From Siniperca chuatsi (Eukaryota; Chordata; Actinopteri; Centrarchiformes; Sinipercidae), in assembly GCF_020085105.1 (NCBI RefSeq), contig NC_058051.1, positions 896,001 through 960,000 on the forward strand: a stretch of 64,000 bases of DNA. The letters run 5' to 3'. The translations under genes and the position numbers were made by a program. Each line of letters opens with the position of its first letter. The stretch's first letter is position 1. Under the pieces are notes generated by a model. The model did not search any database, was not told the origin of the DNA, and saw only the letters and a list, made by a program, of their open reading frames with translations. Positions 25,081 through 45,684 of this stretch are shown here, one piece after another.

Positions 25081-26705
25081 GGATGACGTGTCTGTCACCT
25101 GAACCAAAGGGCCAATCACGTTCGCCGTGACTGATGAAAGATTAGTGAAGTCCGAACTGCCGGCTGCCGTTTGTGTTTTTAATCATGTCACTGTCGTTCG
25201 CTGAAAAATGAAAATACAAAATAAATTCTTTGCTACTCTGCAGTTTTCAATTCATGTTAAATGAACTAATATTAACATATTTATATTCATCATTTCTAAA
25301 GCGTTTCTAAGCAGCTGACTTTATGTTAATAAATAATTTGCTTCAGATTTAAGTCATTAATGAGAGCAACTCCTCCAGCTGGACACTTTCTGTCAACATT
25401 TACAACTGCAGACTGTAAAACACTTAATGAGTTGATTAATGGTTAATAAGTCATTTACTAATGTTTTCACACCAGTTGACATTTAAATGACGTCATTGGA
25501 ACATTTTCCTTAATAGGCTTATTAATTGAAAAGATGTCATATCTGTGGACTACCTGTCACTGTACTTTATCTTGTCCCAGGAATCTAACAGGTAGTCAGA
25601 GAGACTTGAACCTTTTAGTTTTTAAGCTTCAGGGGGTCACGTGTCGGGTCGACAGCTCCGCACCCTGAATCCTGATGAAGACGCTCCGTTTCGTACCGTG
25701 AAGGACGACACGACACAGTAAGTGCAGAGTAATTCATTGTCAAATAGCAGAAAACAAAACAACAGCCACACGCTACAAAGAGAACAGTGGTTTAAATAAT
25801 GTACACCCACCTTCCCAAAACCCCCCCCGCCTCTCTGACCACACGTGGTGACACGAGCAGAGCGCACACACATCTGAGCCTCACACACAGGTCTTCAAGC
25901 AGTCCAACTGTGCATTGTTTTTACTGATCACATTCATACACACACGCACACACGGCATCATCAATAAAACAAGTCATCCATGTGCTCTATTGCTTTAAGC
26001 CGACTCGTCCGCTGTTGGGTAAAGCATGCGGAGCAGGAGCGTTCCCGTGACGTCCTGCCACAGAGAGAGGCTCCATTGCGTGCTTTTCTAAAATGTGCTG
26101 AGCTTCGCCTACACACTACCTGAATACACCAAGTTTTATATTACAGACAAGAAGAAAACCCTTCAGACTGAACCGTTACGTACGGAAGCCCATTCCTGCC
26201 CGGAGGAGAGACGAGACGTCAATTATAAAATACCAGGTCTCTGATCTCCGAAGGGATCTTTTAAAGTTAAAATTGTGTAAAACTCAAAATATGGTCAAAG
26301 TTTTGAATTCTAAGTTATGAGATTTACAAAGTTAAGACATAAAACAGACAATTTAAACAAAGTAAAAACTACTAGAGGAATCCAAAGATTTAAGAGAGTA
26401 AGTCAAAGTTTGACTTGAATTTTGACCTACTGCTGCGAAATTCTGAAACGTATTATAATTTTATTTGACCATTCCTCCTGTTTCTGGGGGAATGGGCTTC
26501 CACAGTTAACCCTCATGTGCCAGGACGCAGATGAAACAACGTGTGTGGTCCGGGCTACATTCACACAAACAGCATTTTGGAATTATTGTGGCAAAAAAAA
26601 AAAAAAAAAAAAGTTTTCTCCATGAAACTTCATTTACATTCATTTTAAATGACAGCATTTTGGATATTGTGTTCACTGGAAAGTGTTTAGCCCTGTGCCT
26701 CTGAA

Positions 26706-26747
26706 TTTAAGGAGTGACTCCACACTGATGTGGAGTCACTCCTTAAA
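26706..26747. repeat. Perfect inverted repeat, 19-bp arms with CTGA loop
   Basis: The left arm TTTAAGGAGTGACTCCACA (26706-26724) is exactly complementary to the right arm at 26729-26747, with only CTGA between them. Either strand would fold into a perfect 19-bp stem and tetraloop. It lies between the convergent 3' ends of mtch1 and stk38. Confidence 0.95.
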
Positions 26748-28070
26748 CACGCCGAGTGCCTTGAAAACAAACAAACGCACACATTCAAGGTGACAACCTG
26801 ATAAAAGCAATAAGCTTCCCGCTATTACACATCAAAATATATATATATTAAAAACACTAAACAGAAATAACGTCTCGTAAGTCCATCAATCAAACCAATC
26901 CAATGTCTAGTGAATGCAGTACGCCAAGCAGAGGCGGAGATTCCCACAAGAAACTGAACAGAGGCCTGAGGGCGGCTGCTCAGCATCGTGTGGCGAGTCT
27001 CGTTCACACTAAGCAGCTCAACCGTGTCCCCGTTACTCTGCGTGATTCACCCAACCGTTTTTTATTGGGAACGATTTTCGACACGAGGTTTTGCTTTTTC
27101 TGCTGCATCACAACAAGCTCATCAGCCCAGCCTAAAGCGAAACACCGGTACCGAAAGAGCCGCAGCAGCAGCAGGCGTCCGCACCACAGTTTCCAGTCTG
27201 CGTAACACCGACCGGGTGGAGTGGGTCACCCTACAAGAGTCGCATTAGTTGAAGTTTGAACGGGAAGACGTATTGTTTCACGATGATCTGGGCTTTCCCA
27301 CCCTGATGACGTGTTCATGGCATTAAAATAGCAAGACGCAGACATTTGTGCGAGGGCACACGTGAACTTTTCCAGTCCGATAAAAACACAAACTAACGAG
27401 CTGCAGGCCCGGCTGTACTGGAGTTGGATCAAGCATCACATAAGGTGCTAAAGGTTATTTGAACATAAGTGGGTGAAAACGTAACAAGACTCTTGTGTCT
27501 GTACATCAAAATGCATCGTTCTCATATATTCACGCATATTAATCAAGCAAACCTTGCAAATATCAATCTATAAAAACGACATCTCTAAGTTCCAAGAAGT
27601 GACGTGACAGAGAGATCAAGCAGAAACACCATTCAGCTCACAGTCTTTGGTTAGGTCACTTCAGAGAAGTGAGCTCTTGTAGGAAACCCCGAGACACATT
27701 TGGACAGAATCCCTGAAGAGCACCTGATTCACAACAAGTGACGGCTTAATGCAGTGTTTGAGTTGTTGAGTCTGGAGTGGATGTCCTGGTTTGGAAGGAC
27801 AGGAGCCCTTGGTAGGTCCATCAGGCTGGTGCTGGTTTATAGAGAGGGAATGTAAATGATGCTGGTATCAGGAGTGAAGACATCCCACTGCATCCGCTGG
27901 TGAAGAAGGCAGGTGGAGAGAATCCCAGTCCCTTTAATCCCAGTTCAGTCTTCACGCGTGAGCAGGAAGTAGGAAGGTACCCTCGGAAGCGTCAGAGAAA
28001 GTGAAGACCCGCAGAAATGAAGGCAGCAGCAGTTCCTATGGTTGAAAGCAACGGGTGAATTTGAGCCCCT

Positions 28071-28076
28071 TTTATT
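28071..28076 (-). terminator. Candidate poly(A) signal of stk38
   Basis: AATAAA on the minus strand, about 150 bp beyond the stk38 stop codon. Other minus-strand AATAAA copies at 26460-26465 and 27061-27066 could serve a longer 3'UTR. Confidence 0.3.
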
Positions 28077-28225
28077 ATTTGCTGAGTCCCGCGTGACAAG
28101 AATCCTCATCACTCAGGTAACAGAGAGAGTTCTCCTTTCAGGGCTCAAGTTCCTCAGAGAACAGGGGTTTGGACGACTCGTTCAGGTTTCACGGTGGACT
28201 TGGTTAACAGCCTGTCTGAAGCTGT

Positions 28226-36288
<8,063 letters not shown>

Positions 36289-38482
36289 GCTTTACCTGGA
36301 AAGACACGCCGACAATGAAGTGAGCAGAGAGCGTGTCCACAGTACAATACATCCCCTGTCAGTTCGCGCTGCTGGAAAGACACGCACATCCAGACCGCTG
36401 CCACACAGCTGAGCAAAAACACTGCTCCACTGAGGAGTGAGAGGTGGGACAACAGAGGGCTGAAGGAAACAGTGCAAAAAACACTGAGCTGAGCTCTAAA
36501 AAATGTGAACTATGAAAGGAGACGACTGTTGGCCCAACAAATGAGGAAGGAAAGCGGCTGGCTAAGCTGCCCGAGCAGAGCAATGATGATAACATTGTGC
36601 AGTTATGAAGAAATGATGAGGAAATCTTTTGCAATTTGTGCAAGAACTGATGGAGGAGTCATTCTGTGTGACAGACGGGGTTTTCAGGCGAGCCGAGCTC
36701 CAATATGTTTCTAGATTTAATGCAGATTTAACACAATCCTTCAGATAAATGTGTTATCTCACTTCATTCACTTGTACACTGTACATTATGCAATGGTGGA
36801 CTGACAATGGAAGATGGAAAGATAACTGCACAGTAGGTGCATTCATAGCTGCAGCCTGTACAGTTAATGTGAAGTTAAATGTGTGAATATGGAGCCTACA
36901 CAGACATAGTAACTGCTGAAATTAATATTTTAACCAAAAGCTTTTGGCAACACTAACCCAATTTTGGCATTTTGTGCTGTAAATGTCAGAAAAAGTAAGA
37001 ACTGAAACAGCATACTTGGAAGGGTTAAGTGTAATCTAAAGCAAAATAAATTCATAAATTCAGATTTCATTCATGCAGTTGGCATCGTCTCCTGGTTCAT
37101 TAAACAGATTTTATTTTCTTTGTGTACAAAAGATGTTAAATTAAGTGACAGATTTAATATAGTGCTTTTAAAAGTCTCTCTCTAATTCATCTTAATACCA
37201 TACACTGAAACTAAGTTATCGGAAGCTGTAAAAAGTCCACTGAACCTGTCCTTTACGTTGGACTCGTAAGACCGCTGTTGTGACTTTTCTGTACAACTGG
37301 CTTTGGCGCTTATTCAGAGAGGAAACATAAGGGTATGGAGTTAATACACACAATTAATCTGTGGTGGTGTTACTGGACAGAATTTGGCACGGCTAAATTA
37401 CAGATCATTAAATTAATTACACTTTAATACACATTTTCGTTGTTCTTTGAAATACTGATCTCTCCATATTAAATACTTCAGCCATCGTTTGCATCAGTTA
37501 ATTAATTGTCTTATATGCGTTTGACATGATACAAAAAGCATTTACTGGCCTAAAAACAGTCTGGGAATGGCAGTAAACTAAATTGCAAAAGTTGCAGTGT
37601 TAATTGGAAAAGCAGTTACATGAATTCTGGATGTAGGCAAAAAAAAAAAACAACGTAGTTACTGATGATAATATCATGTGTTCAGCGATCCGTGTAATGT
37701 GGCCTTAAGTTCCGTTTTAACAGAATTTAAACGAGAGCTCATCGTGTCGTCCTCCATAAATAAACGAGCCCTGCAGTGTTGGCGGCTACTTTAGCTCGTT
37801 TTGTTCAGCTCTTCTGAGAAACACACTGACCCAGCCAATGTCAACAACACGTAGCTAACAAAGTTGTCAGTTTCGGTTGCAACGTAGCCATACGTGCCAT
37901 GAACTACCAAAGAGTAAAGGATTGTGAATAGAGAGTAATTTCACCACTTAACGTACTTTAACGCAACCTTAGTTCAACTGTAGTTAAACTACTTTTAAGT
38001 TGGCGTAGTTTCGGTTAACCTATAGCCTCATAAACAAATGATTTAACCTGCTAGCATTAGTTAGCTACCTAGTTAGCTATTAAAGTTCCTTCTGCGTCAA
38101 GCCAGACAGGAACAGTATGAATAACGCCGGATACTTCCTTCAAAATAAAACTGACACGCTTACAGGAAACACAGTTTCACATGCTGTTCGTTATTCTGAC
38201 TTTTATTTTGAAATCTCTTTCGAATATCTCGATTTCCATTTTCACGAACTTGACAGCTTTGAAGTTAACCAAAGCGAATAGCTAAGGGAAAGTTAGCTAG
38301 TAAACGTTAGCTACTTATCTATGCTAAAATAGCCCGAGTAGTTTGTTTTGAAATAGAACATCACAAGACAGAGGGCGTTCACGATTCATTTAGTAGTACA
38401 GTTAACTAGAGAAAACCTCCAACACATCGCCTTCTGTAGTCCTTTTATTCTGCATTTTTAGAGTCGGTCTTTGTTCGCTTAC

Positions 38483-38600
38483 CTTGGTCGAAGGTGCGGT
38501 ATCTAACTGCCGTCTCTTCCTCTGCTCCGCGCCGTGTTGCGTCACCGTCAGTCTGGGCTCAGCGCGACACCTAGCGGCCAAGATGCTTATGACCTTCTGG
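38483..38600 (-). other. stk38: Probable 5'UTR exon 1 and promoter of stk38
   Basis: On the minus strand the sequence ..CCTTCGACCAAG is followed at 38482 by GTAAGC, a strong splice donor, about 2.2 kb upstream of the start-codon exon. The surrounding 150 bp is CpG-rich (gcgacacctagcggcc, ccgcgccg) in otherwise AT-rich DNA, as expected for a CpG-island promoter. The upstream (right) limit is approximate because no start-site signal can be read directly. Confidence 0.5.
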
Positions 38601-38713
38601 CGGTCACTCCTCCTTCCTCTTCTTCAGTATTTGCCACAGAGATATTTGTCTACATTTGCGAGCAGTGACGCATTTCTGGTAATAACCACTGTGTAACCAA
38701 GTGCCCGTAAAGA

Positions 38714-38723
38714 GCGCATGCGC
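38714..38723. promoter_or_regulatory. NRF1-type palindrome GCGCATGCGC upstream of stk38
   Basis: The exact palindrome GCGCATGCGC matches the core of the NRF-1 consensus. It lies 110-230 bp upstream of the inferred first exon of stk38, next to a G-run. Confidence 0.4.
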
Positions 38724-40559
38724 GTGGGGGGGGTTTCCAGTCCCACAGTTGCACAGATGATTTGATAAGCAGGATGCAGTATTAGTTACAATCAGATTAA
38801 TAACATTAATAAACACATTCAATTATCTAGAAACACGAAGCTCTACAGTACATAAAAGAGACATACCATGATATTATTTTGAATGTTTTTTGTCTAACAT
38901 GTTTAAAGATGGAACATTCCTCAAAATCTTTCATGAAATTATACAATATTTGATCTTGATCTTGACAGTGTCAGATATTATTCCTACCAGTCCCATCAAG
39001 AAGAACAGATTGTTAATATTAAGTGATAACCATCTGTGGAGGCCATAACTTTGCATTATGAATAATAATATTCATGGAGAATCCCACAGGTCACAAACGT
39101 ATTCACGTCTGATTATCGTCAGTTCGAACCCCAGCCTGTAGGCACATTACTGGCCGCCGGGAACTGTGGGATACTACATGTTTGGAAAAGCCCAGCTCTA
39201 CAGAACGTTCCCCTAACGTTGCAGTTAGGTTCCAAGTGCCTACAACATTTCCTGAAAACGTTCTTTAAACGTTTTTTGGAAAAAGTGCGAGACAGTTAGT
39301 ACATTGTTGTTTTTAGTTCCAGGAACGTTTTCAGTGGGTAGTTTTTAAAGGTTCCTCGAACGTTCCCTCTGTGGTTATAATAACGTTTCTTGGATTTGCG
39401 ACGTTTCATTACAGAAACCTTCCCCTAACATTACAAATGTCACTGTGTTTCTGTGCCCAGTCACGAAAACACTAAAAACATCCCACACAACCATTTCTAA
39501 CTACTTTGTTCTTGAGTAGCTTAAAGGGACCTGCAATCAAAATCTCATTATACACCACTGTGTTGTAAAATGATCAATAAATGTAGTATTTTATTCATTA
39601 TTTAAACTCACTCCGGGTCGGTCAGTCAGTACAAACTGTGCAGCCAAACACAGAACTTGGTCTTAAACCGTGTTGTAGTTGTGGGAGAAAAGGAAAAATG
39701 TATGTCAGGGAGTTATTGTTGTGGCGAGCGGTTGGTCGGCGAGGGTCCTGGCTGTGGCGGGGTTGGACGTCCCGCCCTGCCCTGGATGACCGTACCGTGT
39801 TTTTTTTTCCGATGAGGAAGGAGGAAGCGGTTCCCGCTCGTGGAAGGTGAACGTCGGCATTATGTTGGAAATCGGCGTTAATGTGCGTTTGTACGGTAAT
39901 CTAAAAGCCTCGTGCAAACACAAGCACACATTGATAAATAATCAATCAGATAAATGATCCATTTTTTTTCTAATATGTGTTTATTTAATACGTTTGATTT
40001 TCTAATGAATTCATCACTTGAATCATTTATCTAAGATTATTTATCAGTATTAGGTGCCGTATTCAGGCAGTTGTGTCCACAGCGGTGGGACAACAGGAGC
40101 ATCGGTGGTCGTCTGTCCAGCAGGACTGAAGCTGAGAGCGCCAAGTGTTGCTCTTCTCAAAGTGTGATCATACAATTCGACTGGTATTTAGAAAACCTGG
40201 CACGAATTAAATCCCAGAGCCTTTTTTTAAAAAACAAAACAGCTCGGTTATCCATCATCGTTTCCAAACAGAGTCATCACTCTCCTGTCGTAGGTCTGCA
40301 GCCTAGCTTAGGACTTTGGCCTCAAGAACTCTGCTGTGGACGCAGCCCCCAACGCCATATTTCAAGCCCCCGCCACTCCGCGTATGTGTGGTGGCGGTTT
40401 TAGAGCAGCCCAGGCTGGTGGCCGTAAGTAGTCGGCATACAGCGAGGGGGCCGTCCTCGCCAGGGACACAATGTTCTCTGAATACGAGAGACGAGAGCGC
40501 CAAAGCTTTAAAACGCACGGCGCTGGTCAGTGACAGTGCTGCATCTCTCCGGTGTGTGT
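38724..40559. other. Intergenic region with an AACGTT-rich degenerate repeat
   Basis: No gene is visible. Between about 39200 and 39420, AACGTTCC, AACGTT and GTTCC motifs recur in both orientations, probably a decayed tandem or palindromic repeat. The rest is AT-rich. Confidence 0.5.
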
Positions 40560-40912
40560 TTTATGGGTGTGTGCCGGGTGGCGGGTGTATCCACACAGAT
40601 CTCAGATGATCCGGAGGGTTTAAAGGAGCTCGGCTCAACTACGCTGAGAACTTGCTCAAACATGCAGACCAGGACAAAGGAGCTCGCTATGCTGATTAAT
40701 AACAATATAACAAACATATATATATATATCTGCTGAGGAGAGGCAGGATAGGGGGTTTCTCCCTCCCCGCTTTCTCGTGTGTCTCCGTCTACCAGCGGAG
40801 GCAAACGAGGAGATTGTGAAGGTGACGTTTGGGGAGCTGAGGTGCGATGATGTGGCGTTGTTTGCTGCAGCCGTGAGGAAGATGGGCATCCAGACCGGCG
40901 ACAGGGCCGCAG
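40560..40912 (+). pseudogene. aacs: Acetoacetyl-CoA synthetase (AACS) fragment, frameshifted
   Basis: Two neighbouring pieces match the N-terminal part of acetoacetyl-CoA synthetase, the cytosolic enzyme that activates acetoacetate for lipid synthesis. Piece 1 (about 40572-40692) reads ..ISDDPE and then, one base out of frame, FKGARLNYAENLLKHADQ. The TGG Trp codon expected between E and F has lost its first base, and a TAA follows soon after where the family has ALYIAREG. Piece 2 (40796-40912) has a good acceptor (ctaccag) and donor (GCAG|GTGAGT) and reads EEIVKVTFGELRCDDVALF followed by AAAVRKMGIQTGDR, with one extra residue relative to the family. The following YLPN... exon and the catalytic C-terminal part are absent from the window. 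It is therefore most likely a duplicated, decayed gene fragment that retains intron structure, not a processed copy. Confidence 0.65.
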
Positions 40913-41419
40913 GTGAGTCTCCAATGGGAAAACACGAAAAAAAAAAAAAAAATGGCATCAGCATTTTATATCCTACGTGTCCTTGAAATCCTTAAAAAGT
41001 TTGTGAATTTAAGGGAGGAAAATCAAGGTCTTGAAAGTTTTTTAAAAATAGACATGGGTCATTGAAAGTGCTTGTATTCTTTTTTTATTAAGTTCTTTTG
41101 ATATATTTTTTTAACACGTTCGAGCCTCGCCCTCTGTAAAAGGCGGAGCCTCTGTAAAAGTTCTCAGCGTTGTAACAGTAATTAACCTTGATCTGTGTCT
41201 CAAACTATGCCATGTTGGGTCCTTGAATTTTTTTGAATTGGGCCTGGAAAGCCCTTGAATTTGATGTTTAAGAAGGTGTGGGAAGCATGAAGTAAATTTC
41301 TGGCCTACTGGGCCGTGGTGTGGAAATACATTTGTTGTTATAGCACAGGAAAACAAGTTTAAGAGTTGTTGAGTATCAGTATAAAACGTGATATTAACAC
41401 ACCAATGCGCCTTGTTCAG

Positions 41420-41778
41420 CTGTCCGAAGAGAGGCCATCCGTCTGTGCAACGTCACGCCGCACGCAGCAGGTAGGCTATCCAATAGATGTCGGATATATT
41501 GATCATTCGTTTAATTCAAGTTAAAAAGGTCAGCTCACTCCTTGGTATATTCAGTGTTTGTGTAGTGATACAAACGGGAGAGAGAGGGAGGTTATAAATT
41601 AAAATACTATATTACATTACCTTCTACAGGGGGAAACGCAGGTGTCTCTCTGCCTATGGAGAAGCAGCCGTGGTGGGAGTCCACCTGCAGCCGGGACCCA
41701 GGTCAGGTGTCTCGCCTCAAAGCCACCAGGTCTGACTACGGCTTCCAGCCACAGTCGCCGACCTTTTCGAGGATCGAG
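41420..41778 (+). other. Two candidate exons of an unidentified gene
   Basis: A 51-nt exon candidate (41420-41470; acceptor ttgttcag, donor GTAGGC) and a 149-nt candidate (41630-41778; acceptor cttctacag, donor GTACCT) join in phase. They read VRREAIRLCNVTPHAAG, then GVSLPMEKQPWWEST, RLKATRSDYGFQPQ and SPTFSRIE. The phase also fits the intact aacs-like exon ending at 40912, so a chimeric transcript is possible. I do not recognise the protein. W, Y and charged residues are distributed as in a real protein, but no downstream exon was found before the repeat-rich stretch, and the second exon is open in another frame too. It could be chance. Confidence 0.25.
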
Positions 41779-41870
41779 GTACCTGGTTGTTGCTGTTGTA
41801 GTTTTTGTTGTTGTTTTTAACAATATTGGAACACGGACTGAGGATTTCAACGGTGACACACTTACCGTGC

Positions 41871-44800
41871 GTTCAGACCGCCGCCAGCGAGAGCTTCAGA
41901 ATTCGCTCCTGCTGCCCTGCCAACAACGCTGTAGAAAGATTCGTGGACGTAGATGAAATAGGTGGAAAAGTTCGTTCGAATGCTCGGTAACAAAATACAA
42001 GCGCAGGACTTCGAAATTCTGATTGGTTGGAGTAACGCAGTTACTCGTCAATGTCTCAGAAACCCTTACACAATCACATTTTCAAAATATACAGCAAAAA
42101 TTAATAATTAGGCTAATCAGTTTTTACCAATTTAATTAACAAAGCAAGTGGCTGCAGCAGAGATAATTTCGTATGCAATCAGTTACTTTTGATTTCGTAG
42201 CCTATTTGTACTTCAGTGATTTTTTAGATTCTTTTTTTTTTTACACAATCGCATTTTCAAAATATACAATGAAGTCTGCTGAAGTGATTTGTAGATTTTC
42301 TATGTAAATGAAATGGATTTGAAGTGACAATTTAAAAACGAATAGGCAGCCAAGTCGCCAGAATAAAATGTTGTACGTTTCTGCAAACCACAGATACGTT
42401 GAATCTCTATGTTTTAATACATCTAATACGCATCACATCGACATTTCTACAATGCGTATCATAGGGACGTAGTTCAGACGACGTCTGAGAGCGGACTTTC
42501 TTGATTGGTGAGGAGGGGTTGGCTGGTGGCGAGATCGGTAGTTGCAGGGCTGGAAGTTGCAAAAGCAGCAGAGACCACAGTTTGCTTCCCGTTTCAACTG
42601 ACAAAACCAGGTATTATAGCGCGACGTCAAGACATTTCTGGCGACAGAACCGGGTCATTTTAGTGAGAAGAAGCAAGATTCATGTTTTGGTAATTGGTGG
42701 CAGAGGGAGAATATCTTGGTACCTGATGTTTACTTTCTCTCAACAGGAAGTCGGACGAGATAGTCGGTGCGTTTGGGGTAATGATGTAGAGGGCGGTCCG
42801 GGCATCCTGAAACTGCTGATCGAGGAAGGCCCGTGGAAGCCCACAGAGGAGAAATTGCCAATTACAGTCACAATAAAGCTGTTGCGTAAAGTTGTTGTGT
42901 AATTGTGTACCTGTTGTTAGTTTTACTGTTGTTCTAATTGATGTGAAGTTCTGAAAAAAGTAGTTATTGTAATGTATTAGTTATTTTTTTCAATTCTATC
43001 CAAATGTTCATATTTCAGTTTATTGTTAGTTATTCCGTTATATCGAAATGTTTCAAATAAAACTTTACCTTTGTAATGGTTGACATTATTTCATCATCTT
43101 TTTGATTTTAAATGCTGTTTGAATAGCCACTAGCCGTGACTTAGCCTATTGTTAGATGTCTGTATTTACCATTGATATGGTCTTCTATTTATTTACAGAC
43201 TAGCCTTTACTTTTTAAGCATTTTTAATATTACCTCAAAGGAACCACAAAAAAAAAGTTAAAAACAGACTACTTCGTAGGCTATTCTCTTTCCTATGATC
43301 CTGCTGATTCCTCCTGTGTGAACGGGTATAAAAAGGGCTCAGAAGTCAGCGGGCCAATAAAACAAGGTTCCACGTTAATTTATAACACAGGGTTGCATAA
43401 CGAAAAGAAAGTGGGGGAACATTGTTCATCAGCTTGGACTAAACACAGAGTCCGCCTCTCAGTCTTGGGTTCTGTCGGCGCGGAGAAACACGGTCGGGTG
43501 CCACAGATTGATCCGGTACGTTGAGACGAAGCCAGCTCTCTGTACAGATGTGTGGGCACAACAGTCTCTGATGTCCCGTTGCTGAGCTAGCCCCAACTGT
43601 GTACCACAGCACACAACACCATTAAAGTTACTGGTTCACTTTTTAGATTTCCCAGCTTTATACTGGTGTTGGAATAAGTTAGTAAGTTAGTGAATAAAGC
43701 TAAGGTTTATTGATTATTGGAAATAAATTGTTAACTCGTGGTTCTTTTGTCAGTTAACTTGGCTAAAGTTAGCATTAGCAGCTATGCTAGCGATAGCACT
43801 TTGGCTAATATTAGGGTTAGGGTTAAATAAGGGCTTTACTATGCTGTTTAAAGTCTGAATGAGTTAGAAACCACTTTTACTGTAATTTTAAAACACCAAA
43901 CCTGTATTTCTACCATTCAAAACGGTAGCAGTTAGGAGAGACGCTCACTGACTTACCAGAAAAGACTTGAGAACAAAATGGTGGAGCTGTGTTGTGCAGT
44001 GAGATTGGGAGAAACTTTGTATTTCACTCGGATGGGTGTGGTTTTGGTCTCGCGACCTGGGAGATGATGAAAATAAAGTGCACTTACTGTAAAACTTAAA
44101 TTAAACGCAGAGTCCCTTTTACTGGCCGGGTGTGGTTACACATTTTGACAAATAAACGCAGGTCTCAATTAGATGCTGGGTCTGGTTTTTATCGAAGTCA
44201 TTTGGATATATAAAACCTCTTAAAGCCCAGTTCTAAGCTGCTTAGATCGCCCATACAAATATAAATAAATGTTCACACCGTTAGATCAGTTAGATTCTCC
44301 TCAATTCAATCGTTCGGCTCATTTTACGGAAACCACGAACACCAAAATATAATTCATTCAGATTTACTGGCATGGTAAAAAAGTGGTGACTCCCCACCGT
44401 TGAAGCAGTCATAAAGTCCGAATATGTCCATTCCTCGATTATTTATATTCCTTCAGTCCGTAAGGGTCCACCGATCAAAAGAATCAAAACGTTTTTTCCA
44501 TAAAAATCACTCCAAGTTGAAATATCTACGGTAACCTTCGGCTTTCACCCTTTCTAAGGTAGGAAACCGTTGGTACCAGGGTCTCTCTCTCTCTCTAGAT
44601 GTGCTCTCTCGGAGCTAGATCAAATGAATGATTCGTGATTGATATGTTATTCGATAGCCAAATGTTTGTAAGTAATATTCATGCTGGTTTAAATTTATTT
44701 CCCATCTTTGCTGAGCAAGAGTTTTGTACGAAAGGAATTAAAGGCCTGTAATAGTGTAGACTGTAGTAAAGACTGTAGTAGTAGCAGTTGTAATAACTGA

Positions 44801-45505
44801 AATGATTTTGAAAGCATTGATGAAATGCAGAAATGTGAAATGAATTGCCTGTAAAATTTGAAAGCTCAAATGCATTGACTGCACTGCTAAAAGAAGTTTT
44901 ATTGCAGTGAAATGTGTTAATATTACGTTAGGAAGCTAAACTGTAGGTTAGTTGTTAAAACATTTAATGTAACATGTTAAATGTGTGTGTGGCGCAGTAC
45001 TTGACGTTAGCTTACTAGCTACATATTGAGAAACACTGACAACAGAACCGTAACAAGAAAGATTCATTGTAGCTGTGTTGATTTATAAGGTAAATCTGCT
45101 GCTGTGGATTTCTATCCATGCTAGTCCTTTGTAGCTGCAGTGCGGTGAAGCTTAACTAGCTTAATCGCTAACATTAGGCCGTAAGCTAACGGAAGTTGTC
45201 GTTTAGCCTAAGTTAAGTTGACCACAGTGCAACTAACAGGACTGGTACGGATAGAAAAGAAAGCGATTAAGCTTTGAGGTAAACACACACTTTAAAATGT
45301 CATTTGTATCTAATATTCGTTGAACCACCGTGTAATGATTGGCTGTCCATCGATATGTTGTGTCAGCAGGATGCCACCCAATTCACTGCGGAAGAACCAG
45401 ACATCCCTTTAGCGGCCGGGGTGTTCTTATTCAACAACTCAAAGACGTACGAAAAACTATCACCTGCAGAACCTTTTAAAGGTGGCAGTGCGGTCTGAAC
45501 GTGCT
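41871..45505. mobile_element. Possible DNA-transposon insertion with CGTTCAGACCGC ends
   Basis: TTACCGTGCGTTCAGACCGC at the left and the reverse complement of the right (TTACAGCACGTTCAGACCGC) share TTAC and a 12-bp CGTTCAGACCGC core. Such 'gcgttcagaccgc' strings are common at ends of fish Harbinger-like elements. No target duplication or transposase was identified in the 3.6-kb interior, and a 12-bp match alone can occur by chance at this scale. The interior is AT-rich with short meaningless frames. Confidence 0.25.
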
Positions 45506-45684
45506 GTAACCTCATATTATTGAGATGAAACTCAATACCATTTGACTGTTACCATCTGCAGTCCCTTGCGTATTGCCCACCTGCCTTAACAGACAGGACA
45601 AGTAAAACAAAACCTCTATGCATGTCTTAATGCTGTTTACTCTAAATACTTACTCAGAACAGGTAGAATAACTAGATTAACTGG

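Larger units (their letters stand above)
22981..28225. other. Intergenic space between convergent mtch1 and stk38, including both 3'UTRs
   Basis: No protein-coding exon was recognised. The 3'UTR of mtch1 starts at 22981 and that of stk38 ends somewhere below 28226. Simple repeats are a (TA)n run (about 24817-24850), a (TTG)n run (about 25056-25080) and a 20-A tract (about 26593-26612). A perfect hairpin lies at 26706-26747. Confidence 0.6.

Noticed and set aside
43808..43826. TTAGGGTTAGGGTTA telomere-like sequence
   Set aside because: Only about two and a half units; too short to be a meaningful interstitial telomere.
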